Assembly (NCBI RefSeq): GCF_030283145.1
Contig: NZ_JASNWE010000003.1
Location: 434,001 to 498,000 of the forward strand
From: Actinomadura xylanilytica
GTDB taxonomy: Bacteria; Actinomycetota; Actinomycetes; Streptosporangiales; Streptosporangiaceae
Direction of reading: 5' to 3'
Length of the DNA stretch: 64,000 nucleotides
In this document: in pieces, positions 18,201 to 25,270 of the stretch
Position numbering within the stretch: position 1 is the stretch's first letter
Layout of the letters: each line of letters starts with the position of its first letter
Notes under the pieces: model-generated
What the model was told of the DNA's origin: nothing
What the model saw: only the letters and a program-made list of their open reading frames with translations
The model's database searches: none
Made by a program: the position numbers and the translations under genes

Positions 18201-18443
18201 GCCGGCCTCGGCGGCGACCGAGATCCGGTAGGCGGTCTGCCGCTCCCCGCGCCGGTCGGAGCGGAGCCGCCAGCCGAGCCGCGGGTTCGCGGCGGCGACC
18301 GCGATCGGCGCGGTCGCGTGCTCGGTCTCCATCCCGGTGACGCGCAGCCCCGCCGGGGCGGCGGCCTGCGCCGGCGCCGCCCCCGCGACCACCATCCCGC
18401 CGGTCAGGAGCAGCGCCGCGCCGCGGCGGGGGCGCGGTCTCAC
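15210..18443 (-). CDS. Secreted alpha-L-rhamnosidase (GH78), large form
   Basis: Exported rhamnosidase of 1077 residues. A signal peptide (RRGAALLLTGGMVVAGA, cleavage after AQA) leads into an N-terminal Fn3-like module (LRVTGMETEHATAPIAV, WRVRVADARGHW), a galactose-binding-like sandwich (WIWFPEGDP, VMTADDGFTAWVNGTEVGGR), a second sandwich (LYAAAGGYAELSLNGEKVGD) and the barrel with GIPTDTPMYEKNGWTGDAQL, the GH78 catalytic signature. The C-terminal beta-domain ends in VRVETGSGGYDFQ. GTG 18443 is preferred because it makes a GTGA overlap with the rhaI stop, typical of translational coupling; a GTG at 18452 is possible. Of all rhamnosidases in the window it is the one tied most tightly to the catabolic genes. 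Confidence 0.92.
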   Translation of the reverse strand: MRPRPRRGAALLLTGGMVVAGAAPAQAAAPAGLRVTGMETEHATAPIAVAAANPRLGWRLRSDRRGERQTAYRISVAAEAGGGQVWDSGTVKSARAYDVRYGGPALRPATRYTWRVRVADARGHWTGWSAKAAFETALAGDGWRGSWIGAPDAAASAPDLKGSSWIWFPEGDPATSAPAATRYFRGAVDLASVPQGARLVMTADDGFTAWVNGTEVGGREPDPSKENWKRPIVVDVAAALRQGRNVIAVKATNGRQSPAGLLGRLELPGQAPKAFDTGDAWRALDTAPAAEWTVPGFDDASWKAAKVLVPWGGAPWGEVSVEAPSRPEPLLRRDFTVPGKKVARARLYAAAGGYAELSLNGEKVGDEVLAPGFTRYDKRVEYVTHDVTRMLRRGGNAIGARLGRGFYGMTQENVWNWHKTPWTAEPRLLAQLVVTYTDGSAQTIATDGQWRYAEGPVRYDSLFGGETYDAREEKPGWDRAGYDAASWGPATKLAAPAGTVVPEEHEPIKVTGTIRPSSVTSPKKGTHVFKLPANIAGWARIRTHGPKGAQVTLKYGERLNADGTVQVSNGNVTGRVQTDEYVLAGRAGTETWESRYTYKGFQYVEVTGWPGDAAPTTADLDGRAVHTDLRPTGSFRSSNALFNQVNTMTRQTVVNNWHGIPTDTPMYEKNGWTGDAQLMADMEMTEYDLRRPFTKWMTDHRDSQGADGLIPGIVPDNGWGLGYYGQAPPWHASFTAIPWQMYQRYGDKDVLAANYPAMTRYLDGWLAKADGEGLYPSSLTDYLAPGYGGNTPEDARLAGTAYTYFNTTTVADVAQALGRTADAARYRAAAAKTRDAFNKAFLRGDAYVTASDPGYRQTSALLPLAFGITPEASEKAVTARLVKDVEDRGGHLNTGALGTKFLLTELTERGQGELAYKIADQKTYPSWGYWAANGATTLWERWDLDARSRDHVFLGGAIGEWFYRDLAGIRSAAPGYDRVRIAPKPLGDLTFVEASTETPHGPVAVRWDRRAGGGLGLRVRVPVGATAEIEIPAASAAAVTEGGRPLASVPGVRVLGAAGGTVRVETGSGGYDFQARK

Positions 18444-19606
18444 GCGCCCCACCCCGCGGCCTGGCCGTCCTTGCGCTCGCCGACCACCCGCTCGTAGTAC
18501 CCCGACGCCTTGTAGGCGGCGACGGGGTCGGCGTGCAGGCCCATCTCCTCGCGCAGCTCGGCCAGCAGCGGCCGGACGTCGGTGTTGTAGGCGTCCATGA
18601 ACACCGCGTTCGCGCCGAGCACGTCACCGGTCCGCTGCGCCTCGCCCAGCGCGGCGGTGTCGATGAGCAGCGCCTTGGCGGTGGCCTCCTGGACGTTCAG
18701 CACCGAGCGGATCTGGCCCTGGATCTTCGGCTCGATGTTGTGGCACTGGTCGAGCATGAACCGCACCCCGGTCGCCGGGTCGTAGCCGCCGCCCCGGACC
18801 ACCTCGTGCATGATCCGGTAGAGCTGGAACGGGTCGGCCGCGCCCACCATCAGGTCGTCGTCGGCGTAGAAGCGCGAGTTGAAGTCGAACGCGCCGAGCC
18901 TCCCCTCGCGCAGCAGGAACGCGACGATGAACTCGATGTTGGTGCCCGGCGCGTGGTGCCCGGTGTCCACCACCACCTGCGCCTTCGGGCCCAGCTTGAG
19001 GCAGTGCGCGTACGAGGCGCCCCAGTCCGGCAGGTCGGTCATGTAGAACGCCGGCTCGAACAGCTTGTACTCCAGCAGGAACCGCTGGTCGTCGCCGAGC
19101 CGCTCGTACACGGCCGCGAGGGCCTCCTCCATCCGGTCCTGGCGGGTCCGGATGTCGTCCTGGCCGGGGTAGTTGGTGCCGTCGGAGAACCACAGCTTCA
19201 GGTCGCGCGAACCGGTGGCGTCCATGATGTCGACGCAGGCCAGCAGGTGGTCCAGGGCCTTGCGGCGGATCGCCGGGTCCGGGTTGGTGACGCTGCCCAG
19301 CATGTAGTCGTCGTCCTGGAACACGTTGGTGTTCACCGCGCCGATCCGCACGCCCTGGTCCACGGCGTACGCGGCGAGCTCGGCGTAGTCGTCCACGGTG
19401 TCCCACGGGATGTGCACCGCGACGCTCGGGGCCACGCCGGTGAAGCGGTGCACCTGCGCCGCGTCGGCGATCTTTTCCCGGGGGGTGCGGGGGACGCCCT
19501 GCTGGGCGAACACCTTGAACCGGGTGCCGGAGTTGCCGTACGCCCACGACGGAGTCTCGATCTGCTGGCGGCGCAGGGCGTCCTTCACCGCGGTCATGTC
19601 TGTCAC
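18440..19606 (-). CDS. rhaI: L-rhamnose isomerase
   Basis: Cytoplasmic metal-dependent isomerase (388 residues) converting L-rhamnose to L-rhamnulose. It is of the shorter xylose-isomerase-like TIM-barrel type found in Actinobacteria and Pseudomonas rather than the E. coli RhaA type. Metal-site regions are visible: FLLEYKLFEPAFY (Glu), VVVDTGHHAPGTNIE (Asp/His) and LGAFDFNSRFYADDDLM (Asp cluster). The N-terminal VHIPWDTVDDYAEL and NTNVFQDDDYMLGS fit the family. GTG 19606 has AGGAA just upstream; ATG 19597 is an alternative. It lies 21 nt after rhaM and overlaps the downstream rhamnosidase, so it belongs to the core of the operon. Confidence 0.95.
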   Translation of the reverse strand: MTDMTAVKDALRRQQIETPSWAYGNSGTRFKVFAQQGVPRTPREKIADAAQVHRFTGVAPSVAVHIPWDTVDDYAELAAYAVDQGVRIGAVNTNVFQDDDYMLGSVTNPDPAIRRKALDHLLACVDIMDATGSRDLKLWFSDGTNYPGQDDIRTRQDRMEEALAAVYERLGDDQRFLLEYKLFEPAFYMTDLPDWGASYAHCLKLGPKAQVVVDTGHHAPGTNIEFIVAFLLREGRLGAFDFNSRFYADDDLMVGAADPFQLYRIMHEVVRGGGYDPATGVRFMLDQCHNIEPKIQGQIRSVLNVQEATAKALLIDTAALGEAQRTGDVLGANAVFMDAYNTDVRPLLAELREEMGLHADPVAAYKASGYYERVVGERKDGQAAGWGA

Positions 19607-19627
19607 GGGTTCCTACTCTCCGATCCT

Positions 19628-19945
19628 CTAGTCAAGGTGGAAGACTTCGGTGAGCGGCAGCATCCCCTGGTCGGGGCGGCCGTCCAGATCCTCGAAGAAC
19701 GGGGCCATCTCGTCCTGCCAGCGGGCGTTGACCCCGGTCCGGGCCATCCGCTCCTGCGCCGCCTCGAAGTCGTCGGTCTCCAGGTAGCCGACCAGCAGGC
19801 CGTCGTCGCGCAGGAAGAGCGAGTAGTTGCGCCATCCGCTCTCGCTCAGCGCGGCGAGCATGTCGGGCCACACCTCCCGGTGGCGCCGCCGGTACTCCGC
19901 CATGCGGTCCCGCCTGACCTTCAGCAGGAAGCAGGCACGCTTCAT
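19628..19945 (-). CDS. rhaM: L-rhamnose mutarotase
   Basis: Small cytoplasmic enzyme (105 residues) that interconverts the alpha and beta anomers of L-rhamnose so that the isomerase receives its preferred form. It is a dimeric ferredoxin-like fold protein. Family features are clear: CFLLKVRRDRMAEYRRRHRE near the N-terminus, VWPDMLAALSESGWRNYS with the conserved Trp, DDGLLVGYLETDDF, and ARWQDEMAPFF. The length is the usual 100-105. ATG 19945 follows GAGGA at 5 nt; an upstream start at 19969 would add eight poorly conserved residues. It sits between the importer genes and rhaI. Confidence 0.94.
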   Translation of the reverse strand: MKRACFLLKVRRDRMAEYRRRHREVWPDMLAALSESGWRNYSLFLRDDGLLVGYLETDDFEAAQERMARTGVNARWQDEMAPFFEDLDGRPDQGMLPLTEVFHLD

Positions 19946-19975
19946 GACCGTCCTCGTCTCACGTCTCACCTGTCA

Positions 19976-20041
19976 CCGGCGCGCGGCGCGTCCCGCGGAC
20001 CTCGGTCCTCCCGGCGGGGGGACGGGGCGCGCCGCGGCCGG
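19976..20041 (-). terminator. GC-rich hairpin just downstream of the binding-protein gene
   Basis: Arms CCGGCGCGCGGCGCG (19976-19990) and CGCGCCGCGGCCGG (20028-20041) pair over 13-14 bp with one bulged base. The hairpin starts 6 nt after the rhaS stop codon. No U-tract follows, so it is more likely a 3' stabiliser or partial terminator. Such hairpins are often found behind ABC binding-protein genes and raise the binding protein relative to genes further down. The structure is seen in the sequence; the role is inferred. Confidence 0.5.
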
Positions 20042-20047
20042 AGGTGC

Positions 20048-21142
20048 TCAGAAGTGGTACTCGTCGATGTTCTTGGCGTCGAAGACGGTGGGCGGGCCGA
20101 GGATGACCTCGCCGTTCTCACCGATCGTCCGCTCGCCGAGCTTGCCGGCCTTGAACTTCTCACCGGACGCGCCGGAGATCTGCCCGGACGCGAGCGAGGC
20201 CGCCGCGTAGGAGGCCAGGTAGCCCAGGTTCTTGGGGTCCCAGAGCTCGAACTGCTTGACCGTGCCGTCCTTGATGAACTGGCGCATCTGGTCGGGGGTG
20301 CCGAGGCCGGTCAGCGCGACCTTGCCCTTGTACTTGGACCCGGAGATGTAGCGGGCCGCCGCGGCGATGCCGACCGTGGTCGGCGAGATGATCCCCTTGA
20401 GGTTCGGGTACGCCTGGAGCAGGCCCTGGGTCTGCTGGAACGACTTCTGGTCGTCGTCGTCGCCGTAGGCGGTCTTGACGAGCTTGAGGCCGGAGTTCTC
20501 CGGCTTCTTCAGCTCGTCCTCCATGAACTTGATCCAGGTGTTCTGGTTGGTGGCGTTGGCGGTCGCCGACAGGATCGCGATCTCGCCCTTGCCGCCGAGC
20601 TGCTCCGACAGCAGCTTGATCTGGCTGCGCCCGATCTCCTCGGAGCTGGCCTGGTTGATGAACAGGTCGCGGCACTCCTTGGCGGTGTCGGAGTCATAGG
20701 CGACGATCTTGACCTTCTTGGCCATGGCCTGCTTGAGCGGGCCGCACACCGCGTTCTCGTCGTTGGCGGCGATCAGGATCGCGTCGTGCCGCTGCTGGAC
20801 CAGGGTGTTGATGTAGGACACCTGCGACGAGGCCGAGGCGTCGGACGGGCCGACCTCCTTGGCGGTGCCGCCGTACTCGGCGGCGGCGGCGATGCCGGCC
20901 TTGTCGACGATCGTCTCGTAGGGGTTGTTGACCTGCTTGGGCAGGAACGCGACCTTCAGCCCCTTCTTCAGGGGCGCGTTCGGGTCGGCGGACGACTTGC
21001 CCGCCGCCGCCTTGCCGTCGCCGGAGCCGGCGGAGTCCTTGGTGGTGCCGCCGCACGCGGCGAGCGTGAGGGCCAGGGCGCTGGCGGAGGCGATCGCGGC
21101 GAAGTGCCGCAACGGGACGCGCGAGCGCGTGCGAACGGTCAT
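20048..21142 (-). CDS. rhaS: Rhamnose ABC transporter, substrate-binding lipoprotein
   Basis: Lipid-anchored periplasm-side binding protein (364 residues) that captures L-rhamnose for the RhaTPQ importer. A signal peptide ends in a lipobox (LTLAACGG, Cys near residue 30) followed by a Ser/Gly/Lys-rich tether. The mature part is a type I (ribose/LsrB-like) periplasmic binding fold: VAFLPKQVNNPYETIVDKAG, SYINTLVQQRHDAILIAAND, VKIVAYDSDTA and KGIISPTTVGIAAAARYI. ATG 21142 has AAAGGCACCGAG upstream. It follows the second permease gene by 58 nt and is followed by a strong hairpin. In the E. coli-unrelated RhaSTPQ system known from Rhizobium, the same gene set is found; that is the basis for the name. 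Confidence 0.92.
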   Translation of the reverse strand: MTVRTRSRVPLRHFAAIASASALALTLAACGGTTKDSAGSGDGKAAAGKSSADPNAPLKKGLKVAFLPKQVNNPYETIVDKAGIAAAAEYGGTAKEVGPSDASASSQVSYINTLVQQRHDAILIAANDENAVCGPLKQAMAKKVKIVAYDSDTAKECRDLFINQASSEEIGRSQIKLLSEQLGGKGEIAILSATANATNQNTWIKFMEDELKKPENSGLKLVKTAYGDDDDQKSFQQTQGLLQAYPNLKGIISPTTVGIAAAARYISGSKYKGKVALTGLGTPDQMRQFIKDGTVKQFELWDPKNLGYLASYAAASLASGQISGASGEKFKAGKLGERTIGENGEVILGPPTVFDAKNIDEYHF

Positions 21143-21200
21143 CTCGGTGCCTTTCGGATGTCCAGGGTCGTGTCAGGGGGGAGGGGTGGACGGAGAGGGG

Positions 21201-22247
21201 TCAGGTGGAGGCGGCGGGGGCGGTGGACGGGGTGGGCCCGCCGCCCCGCCGTCTGCCCCGTGCCTCACGGACCACGGCGATCAGCCGCGGGGTGAGGACG
21301 GAGACGATCAGCAGCAGCCCGGTGACGATCGCCTGGGTGTCGCCCGAGACGTCGTTGAGCATGAGCAGGTTCTTCAGCAGGCCGATCAGGAGCACCGCGG
21401 CGATGACGCCGCCGAGCGTGCCCTTGCCGCCGTCGAAGTCGACGCCGCCGAGCAGCACCGCCGCGATCACGGTCAGCTCGAAGCCGAGGCCGTTGTCGGC
21501 GCGGGCGCTGCCGTACCGCAGCGTGAACACCAGTCCGGCGAAGCCGGCGACCAGGCCGGACAGCACGAACAGCACGAGCTTGATCCGCTTGACCCGGATC
21601 CCGGCGAAGTGGGCCGCGTCCTCCTGGGCGCCGATGGCGAACAGGGACCGGCCGACGCCGGTGGCGTGCAGCGTCACCGCGGTCGCGATCGCGAGCACGG
21701 CGAACACCGCGATCGGGTAGGGGACCGGGGTGCCGGGGACGTTCGAGGTGGCCAGGTCGGTGTAGGTCTGCGGGAAGGCGGTGATCGCCTCGGTGCCCAG
21801 CACCACGTACGCCAGGCCGCGGTAGAGCGTCATCGTGCCGATCGTCACCGCCAGGGACGGCAGCCCGAGCCGGGTGACCAGCAGGCCGTTCACCAGCCCG
21901 CAGACCACTCCGATCACCAGCACCAGCGGGATGATCATCTCGATGGACAGGCCCGCGTCCCACAGCTTGCCGGTGAGGGCGCTGCACAGCCCGAGGATCG
22001 AGGCGACCGACAGGTCCACCTGCCCGCAGACCACCAGCAGCGTCATCGGCAGCGCGATCAGCGCGATCTCGCTGAGGTCGCCGAGCGCGAAGGAGAGGTT
22101 GTCGGTGGTGGCGAACCCGGGCGAGGTCCCGGCGCCGCCGATGAAGACCACGATCAGCAGCGCGGTGACGGCCGTCTCCCAGCGGACCAGTCCCCCGGCG
22201 AGCCGGCGCCCTCCCGGGGCCGCCGCCTTGCTCACGTCAGGAGTCAT
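21201..22247 (-). CDS. rhaQ: Rhamnose ABC transporter permease Q
   Basis: Inner-membrane permease (348 residues) of the ribose/xylose/arabinose (BPD_transp_2) family, second of two permeases. Hydrophobic helices are clear throughout (AVTALLIVVFIGGAG, IALIALPMTLLVVCGQVDLS, LVLVIGVVCGLVNGLLV, VLFVLSGLVAGFAGLVF). The conserved QVDLSVASILGL and GGVDFDGGKGTLGGVIAA motifs match the family. ATG 22247 is chosen because a longer frame upstream encodes only Arg-rich residues overlapping rhaP; with this start the gene overlaps the rhaP stop by 11 nt, and GAGAAGG lies upstream. It pairs with rhaP to form the channel. Confidence 0.92.
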   Translation of the reverse strand: MTPDVSKAAAPGGRRLAGGLVRWETAVTALLIVVFIGGAGTSPGFATTDNLSFALGDLSEIALIALPMTLLVVCGQVDLSVASILGLCSALTGKLWDAGLSIEMIIPLVLVIGVVCGLVNGLLVTRLGLPSLAVTIGTMTLYRGLAYVVLGTEAITAFPQTYTDLATSNVPGTPVPYPIAVFAVLAIATAVTLHATGVGRSLFAIGAQEDAAHFAGIRVKRIKLVLFVLSGLVAGFAGLVFTLRYGSARADNGLGFELTVIAAVLLGGVDFDGGKGTLGGVIAAVLLIGLLKNLLMLNDVSGDTQAIVTGLLLIVSVLTPRLIAVVREARGRRRGGGPTPSTAPAAST

Positions 22248-23415
22248 GCCGCACCTTCTCCTCTGTGTCCTGCGGCCCGGAGTCCCGTGGCGCCTTGTCC
22301 GGTGGCGTCGTGCCCGGTGGCGCCGCCCCGGCGCCCGCGCGGCCCTCGGCCCCACCGGTGCGGACCGGCCGTCCGGCGGACCGGGACCTGGCCTTGAGGG
22401 CCTTGGTGACGCGCAGCGACAGCAGCCGGTCGACGCTGATGGCGAGCAGCAGCAGCAGGCCGGTGATGGCGTCCTGCCAGAACGAGTTGACCTTCAGCAC
22501 CACCAGCACGCTGCCGATGGTGGTGAGCAGCAGCGCGCCGAGCGCCGCGCCGTACACCGTGCCGACGCCGCCGGTGATGGCGACGCCGCCGACGACGACC
22601 GCGCTGACGACCTTCAGCTCCCAGCCGTGCGCGGCGTCGGCGACCACGGTGCCGAACCGGGCCAGCCACAGCACCCCGGCCAGGCCGGCGAGGCCGCCGC
22701 TGACCAGGTAGGCGGTCAGCACCCGGCGCCGGATCGAGACGCCCGCGAGGCCGGCGGCCTCGGGGCTGGACCCGATCGCGTAGAACTCGCGGCCGGAGGA
22801 GTAGGAGCGCAGGTAGTAGCCGATCATCAGCATCGCGATCACGGTGATGATCGGCAGGTAGGGGACGCCGAGCAGCGAGTCGTTGCCGAGCGACAGCAGC
22901 GAGGAGGGCAGGTCGGCGGCGCCGATCTGCTCGCCGTGCGCCACCGCGTGGTCGACCCCCTGGATCACGTACAGCGTGCCGAGGGTGACCACCAGGGCCG
23001 GTACCCGGCAGAAGCTGACCAGCAGGCCGTTCACCAGCCCGCAGCCGACGCCGAGCAGCACCCCGAGCAGGACGACCAGCAGCAGGCTGCGGTCGCCGCC
23101 GGAGGCGTACTTGCCGGCGACGAAGGCGACGAGGCCGACGACGGACCCGACCGACAGGTCGATGTTGCGGGTGACCACGACCATGGTCTGGCCGACGGCC
23201 AGCAGCGCCAGGATCGAGGCGTTGAGGAAGATGTCCTTCATGCCCTGCTCGGACATGAAGCGCGGGTTGGCGATCGTGGTGGCGGCCACCAGCACCAGCA
23301 GCGCGCCGAGGATGCTCAGCTCGCGGGCGCGCAGCACCAGGTCGACCAGGCGGCGGCCGTTGCCGGCCGGGCCGCCGGCCTCCGGCCGGGGCGGGGACTG
23401 GGCGAGTACGGTCAT
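22237..23415 (-). CDS. rhaP: Rhamnose ABC transporter permease P
   Basis: Inner-membrane permease (392 residues), same family as RhaQ. It shows about nine hydrophobic segments (ILGALLVLVAATTIA, ILALLAVGQTMVVVTRNIDL, LLLVVLLGVLLGVGCGLVNG, LTAYLVSGGLAGLAGVLWLA) and the family motifs NIDLSVGSVVGL and GGVAITGGVGTVYG. The last 50 residues are a polar, Pro/Gly-rich cytoplasmic tail beyond the usual family end, which is unusual but probably harmless. Its ATG lies 4 nt after the rhaT stop. It forms a heterodimer with RhaQ, energised by RhaT. Confidence 0.92.
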   Translation of the reverse strand: MTVLAQSPPRPEAGGPAGNGRRLVDLVLRARELSILGALLVLVAATTIANPRFMSEQGMKDIFLNASILALLAVGQTMVVVTRNIDLSVGSVVGLVAFVAGKYASGGDRSLLLVVLLGVLLGVGCGLVNGLLVSFCRVPALVVTLGTLYVIQGVDHAVAHGEQIGAADLPSSLLSLGNDSLLGVPYLPIITVIAMLMIGYYLRSYSSGREFYAIGSSPEAAGLAGVSIRRRVLTAYLVSGGLAGLAGVLWLARFGTVVADAAHGWELKVVSAVVVGGVAITGGVGTVYGAALGALLLTTIGSVLVVLKVNSFWQDAITGLLLLLAISVDRLLSLRVTKALKARSRSAGRPVRTGGAEGRAGAGAAPPGTTPPDKAPRDSGPQDTEEKVRHDS

Positions 23416-23419
23416 GGGG

Positions 23420-24958
23420 TCAGGCCGCCTTTCCCGTGCCGGCCCGCCCGGTGGCGGCGGCCATCACGCTCTCCTCGGTGGCCTGCGCGCGCGGGATCTC
23501 GGCGGCGAGCCGGCCCTCGTGCATGACCAGCACCCGGTCGGCCATGCCGATCACCTCGGGCAGGTCGGAGGAGATCATCAGCACCGCCAGGTCCTGCGCG
23601 GCCAGCTCCGACAGCAGCCGGTGCACCTCGGCCTTGGTGCCGACGTCGATGCCCCGGGTGGGCTCGTCCACGATGAGCACGGTCGGCTCGGTGGCCAGCC
23701 ACTTGGCCAGCACCACCTTCTGCTGGTTGCCGCCCGACAGGACCCCGACGGTGTCGGTGAGCCGGGCGTACTTGAGCTGGAGGCGCAGCGCCCAGTCGCG
23801 GGCGCGGTCGCGCTCGACCGTCCGGGAGATCAGCGGCCCGCGCCCGGTCTCGCGGCGCAGCGAGCGGAGCTGGGTGAGCCCCATGTTCCGCTCGATCGAC
23901 ATGTCCATGACCAGGCCCTGCTGGCGGCGGTCCTCGGGGACCAGCGCGAGGCCGGCGGCCATCGCGGCGGTGGGGCTGCCGACCGGCAGCCGGCTCCCGG
24001 CGATCTCGACCAAGCCGGCGTCCCAGCGGTCCACCCCGAAGATCGCGCGGGCGACCTCGCTGCGGCCCGCGCCGACCAGCCCGGCCAGCGCGACGATCTC
24101 GCCGCGGCGCACCTCGAACGAGACGTCGGTGAAGGCGCCCTCGCGGGTCAGCCGGTCCACCTTGAGCGCGACGTCGCCGGGCGTGACGTCCTGCTTGGGG
24201 TAGAGCGCGTCCAGGTCGCGGCCGACCATCCGGCGGACCAGGTCGTCGGGGGTGAGCCCGGCGACCGGGTCGGTGCCGATGTAGCCGCCGTCGCGCAGCG
24301 TCGTCACCCGCTGGCAAAGCTCGAAGATCTCCTCCAGCCGGTGCGAGATGAACAGGATCGCGCAGCCCTGCTCCTGGAGCGTGCGGGTCACCGCGAACAG
24401 CCGGGCGACCTCCTGCCCGGTGAGCGCGGCGGTGGGCTCGTCCATGATGAGCACCCGCGCGTCCCGGGAGATGGCCTTGGCGATCTCGACGACCTGCTGG
24501 TCGGCGATCGACAGGCCGCGGGCGGGCTGCTGCGGGTCCAGCGCGACGCCGAGCCGCTCGAACAGCGCGGCGGTCCGCTCGTGCATGGTCCGGCGGTCGA
24601 TGCGGCGCAGCGCCGAGCGGGGCTGCCGGCCCATGAAGATGTTCTCCGCGACCGACAGGTCGGGGAACAGGGTCGGCTCCTGGTAGATCACCGCGACGCC
24701 CGCCTGCTGGGCGTCGGCGGGACCGCCGAACGTCACGGGCTCGCCGTCCACCCGCACCTCGCCGCCGTCGGGGCGGTGCACGCCGGCGAACGTCTTCACG
24801 ACGGTGGACTTGCCCGCGCCGTTCTCGCCGGCCAGGGCGTGCACCTCGCCGGCGTGCAGCTCCAGGGTGACGTCCCGCAGCGCGCGCACCGCGCCGAACG
24901 ACTTGCTCACGTTGACCAGTGCCAATGTCGGCGGTGCCGACCGCGCGGCTGCGCTCAT
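23420..24958 (-). CDS. rhaT: Rhamnose ABC transporter, double ATP-binding subunit
   Basis: Cytoplasmic ATPase (512 residues) with two fused ABC domains driving rhamnose import. Domain 1 has Walker A GENGAGKST near residue 46, signature-like GLSIADQQVVEIAKA and Walker B VLIMDEPTAALTG. Domain 2 has the family's usual altered Walker A (GLVGAGRSEVARAIFG), an intact signature LSGGNQQKVVLAKWL and Walker B VLIVDEPTRGID. ATG 24958 has GAGGAGGGTG six nt upstream; the frame is open to 25057 but would add residues that coincide with promoter and operator sequence. It is the first gene of the leftward operon and lies directly after the candidate promoter and LacI-type operator. Confidence 0.93.
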   Translation of the reverse strand: MSAAARSAPPTLALVNVSKSFGAVRALRDVTLELHAGEVHALAGENGAGKSTVVKTFAGVHRPDGGEVRVDGEPVTFGGPADAQQAGVAVIYQEPTLFPDLSVAENIFMGRQPRSALRRIDRRTMHERTAALFERLGVALDPQQPARGLSIADQQVVEIAKAISRDARVLIMDEPTAALTGQEVARLFAVTRTLQEQGCAILFISHRLEEIFELCQRVTTLRDGGYIGTDPVAGLTPDDLVRRMVGRDLDALYPKQDVTPGDVALKVDRLTREGAFTDVSFEVRRGEIVALAGLVGAGRSEVARAIFGVDRWDAGLVEIAGSRLPVGSPTAAMAAGLALVPEDRRQQGLVMDMSIERNMGLTQLRSLRRETGRGPLISRTVERDRARDWALRLQLKYARLTDTVGVLSGGNQQKVVLAKWLATEPTVLIVDEPTRGIDVGTKAEVHRLLSELAAQDLAVLMISSDLPEVIGMADRVLVMHEGRLAAEIPRAQATEESVMAAATGRAGTGKAA

Positions 24959-24999
24959 CGCCACCCTCCTCGCCGGGGGATCGTGTGTCGGACAGATGA

Positions 25000-25057
25000 A
25001 AAACGTTTTAACGGGATGTTGCGCAGGACGGTAGATGTGACCCGGAGCACCCGTCAA
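25000..25057 (-). promoter_or_regulatory. Promoter and LacI-type operator for the leftward rhaTPQS operon
   Basis: On the minus strand, TTGACG (25052-25057) and TACCGT (25028-25033) are spaced 18 bp apart as -35 and -10 elements. Downstream lies AAAACGTTTT (25000-25009), a perfect 10-bp palindrome with the central CG that LacI-family regulators usually recognise. It would sit around +12 to +21, where a bound repressor blocks elongation or clearance. The same ACGTTTTAA sequence recurs 190 bp away near the regulator gene. The site is seen; the factor assignment is inferred from position. Confidence 0.65.
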
Positions 25058-25190
25058 GGGGTCAAACCGGGTCCGAACCTGGTCGAATCCGCGAAAGCCC
25101 AGTGGTCACAGGGGAAACACGGGATTCGAAAGGTGCCCGCGGACGGTGCCCGGACGGCCGGATTGGCCGCAACAGGTACCGTCAGCGGGG

Positions 25191-25206
25191 TTGACACGTT
25201 TTAATT
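25191..25206 (+). promoter_or_regulatory. Second ACGTTTTAA site before the LacI regulator gene
   Basis: TTGACACGTTTTAATT contains a TTGACA hexamer overlapping ACGTTTTAA (25196-25204), identical to the right half of the palindrome at 25000. It lies 65-80 bp upstream of the regulator start, so it could be an autoregulatory operator laid over the -35 element. No good -10 was found 16-18 bp downstream (ACCCAA/CCAAAG), so the promoter itself is uncertain. Confidence 0.45.
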
Positions 25207-25270
25207 CGATGACCCAAAGTGAGCGCGGCACACACACGCGGCATCCCCGTCCACGCGCGGCGGGATCCGG

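Noticed and set aside
19866..20163. Small open frame opposite and after rhaM/rhaS
   Set aside because: Contains the rhaS 3' hairpin and Arg/Ser-only translation; not a gene.
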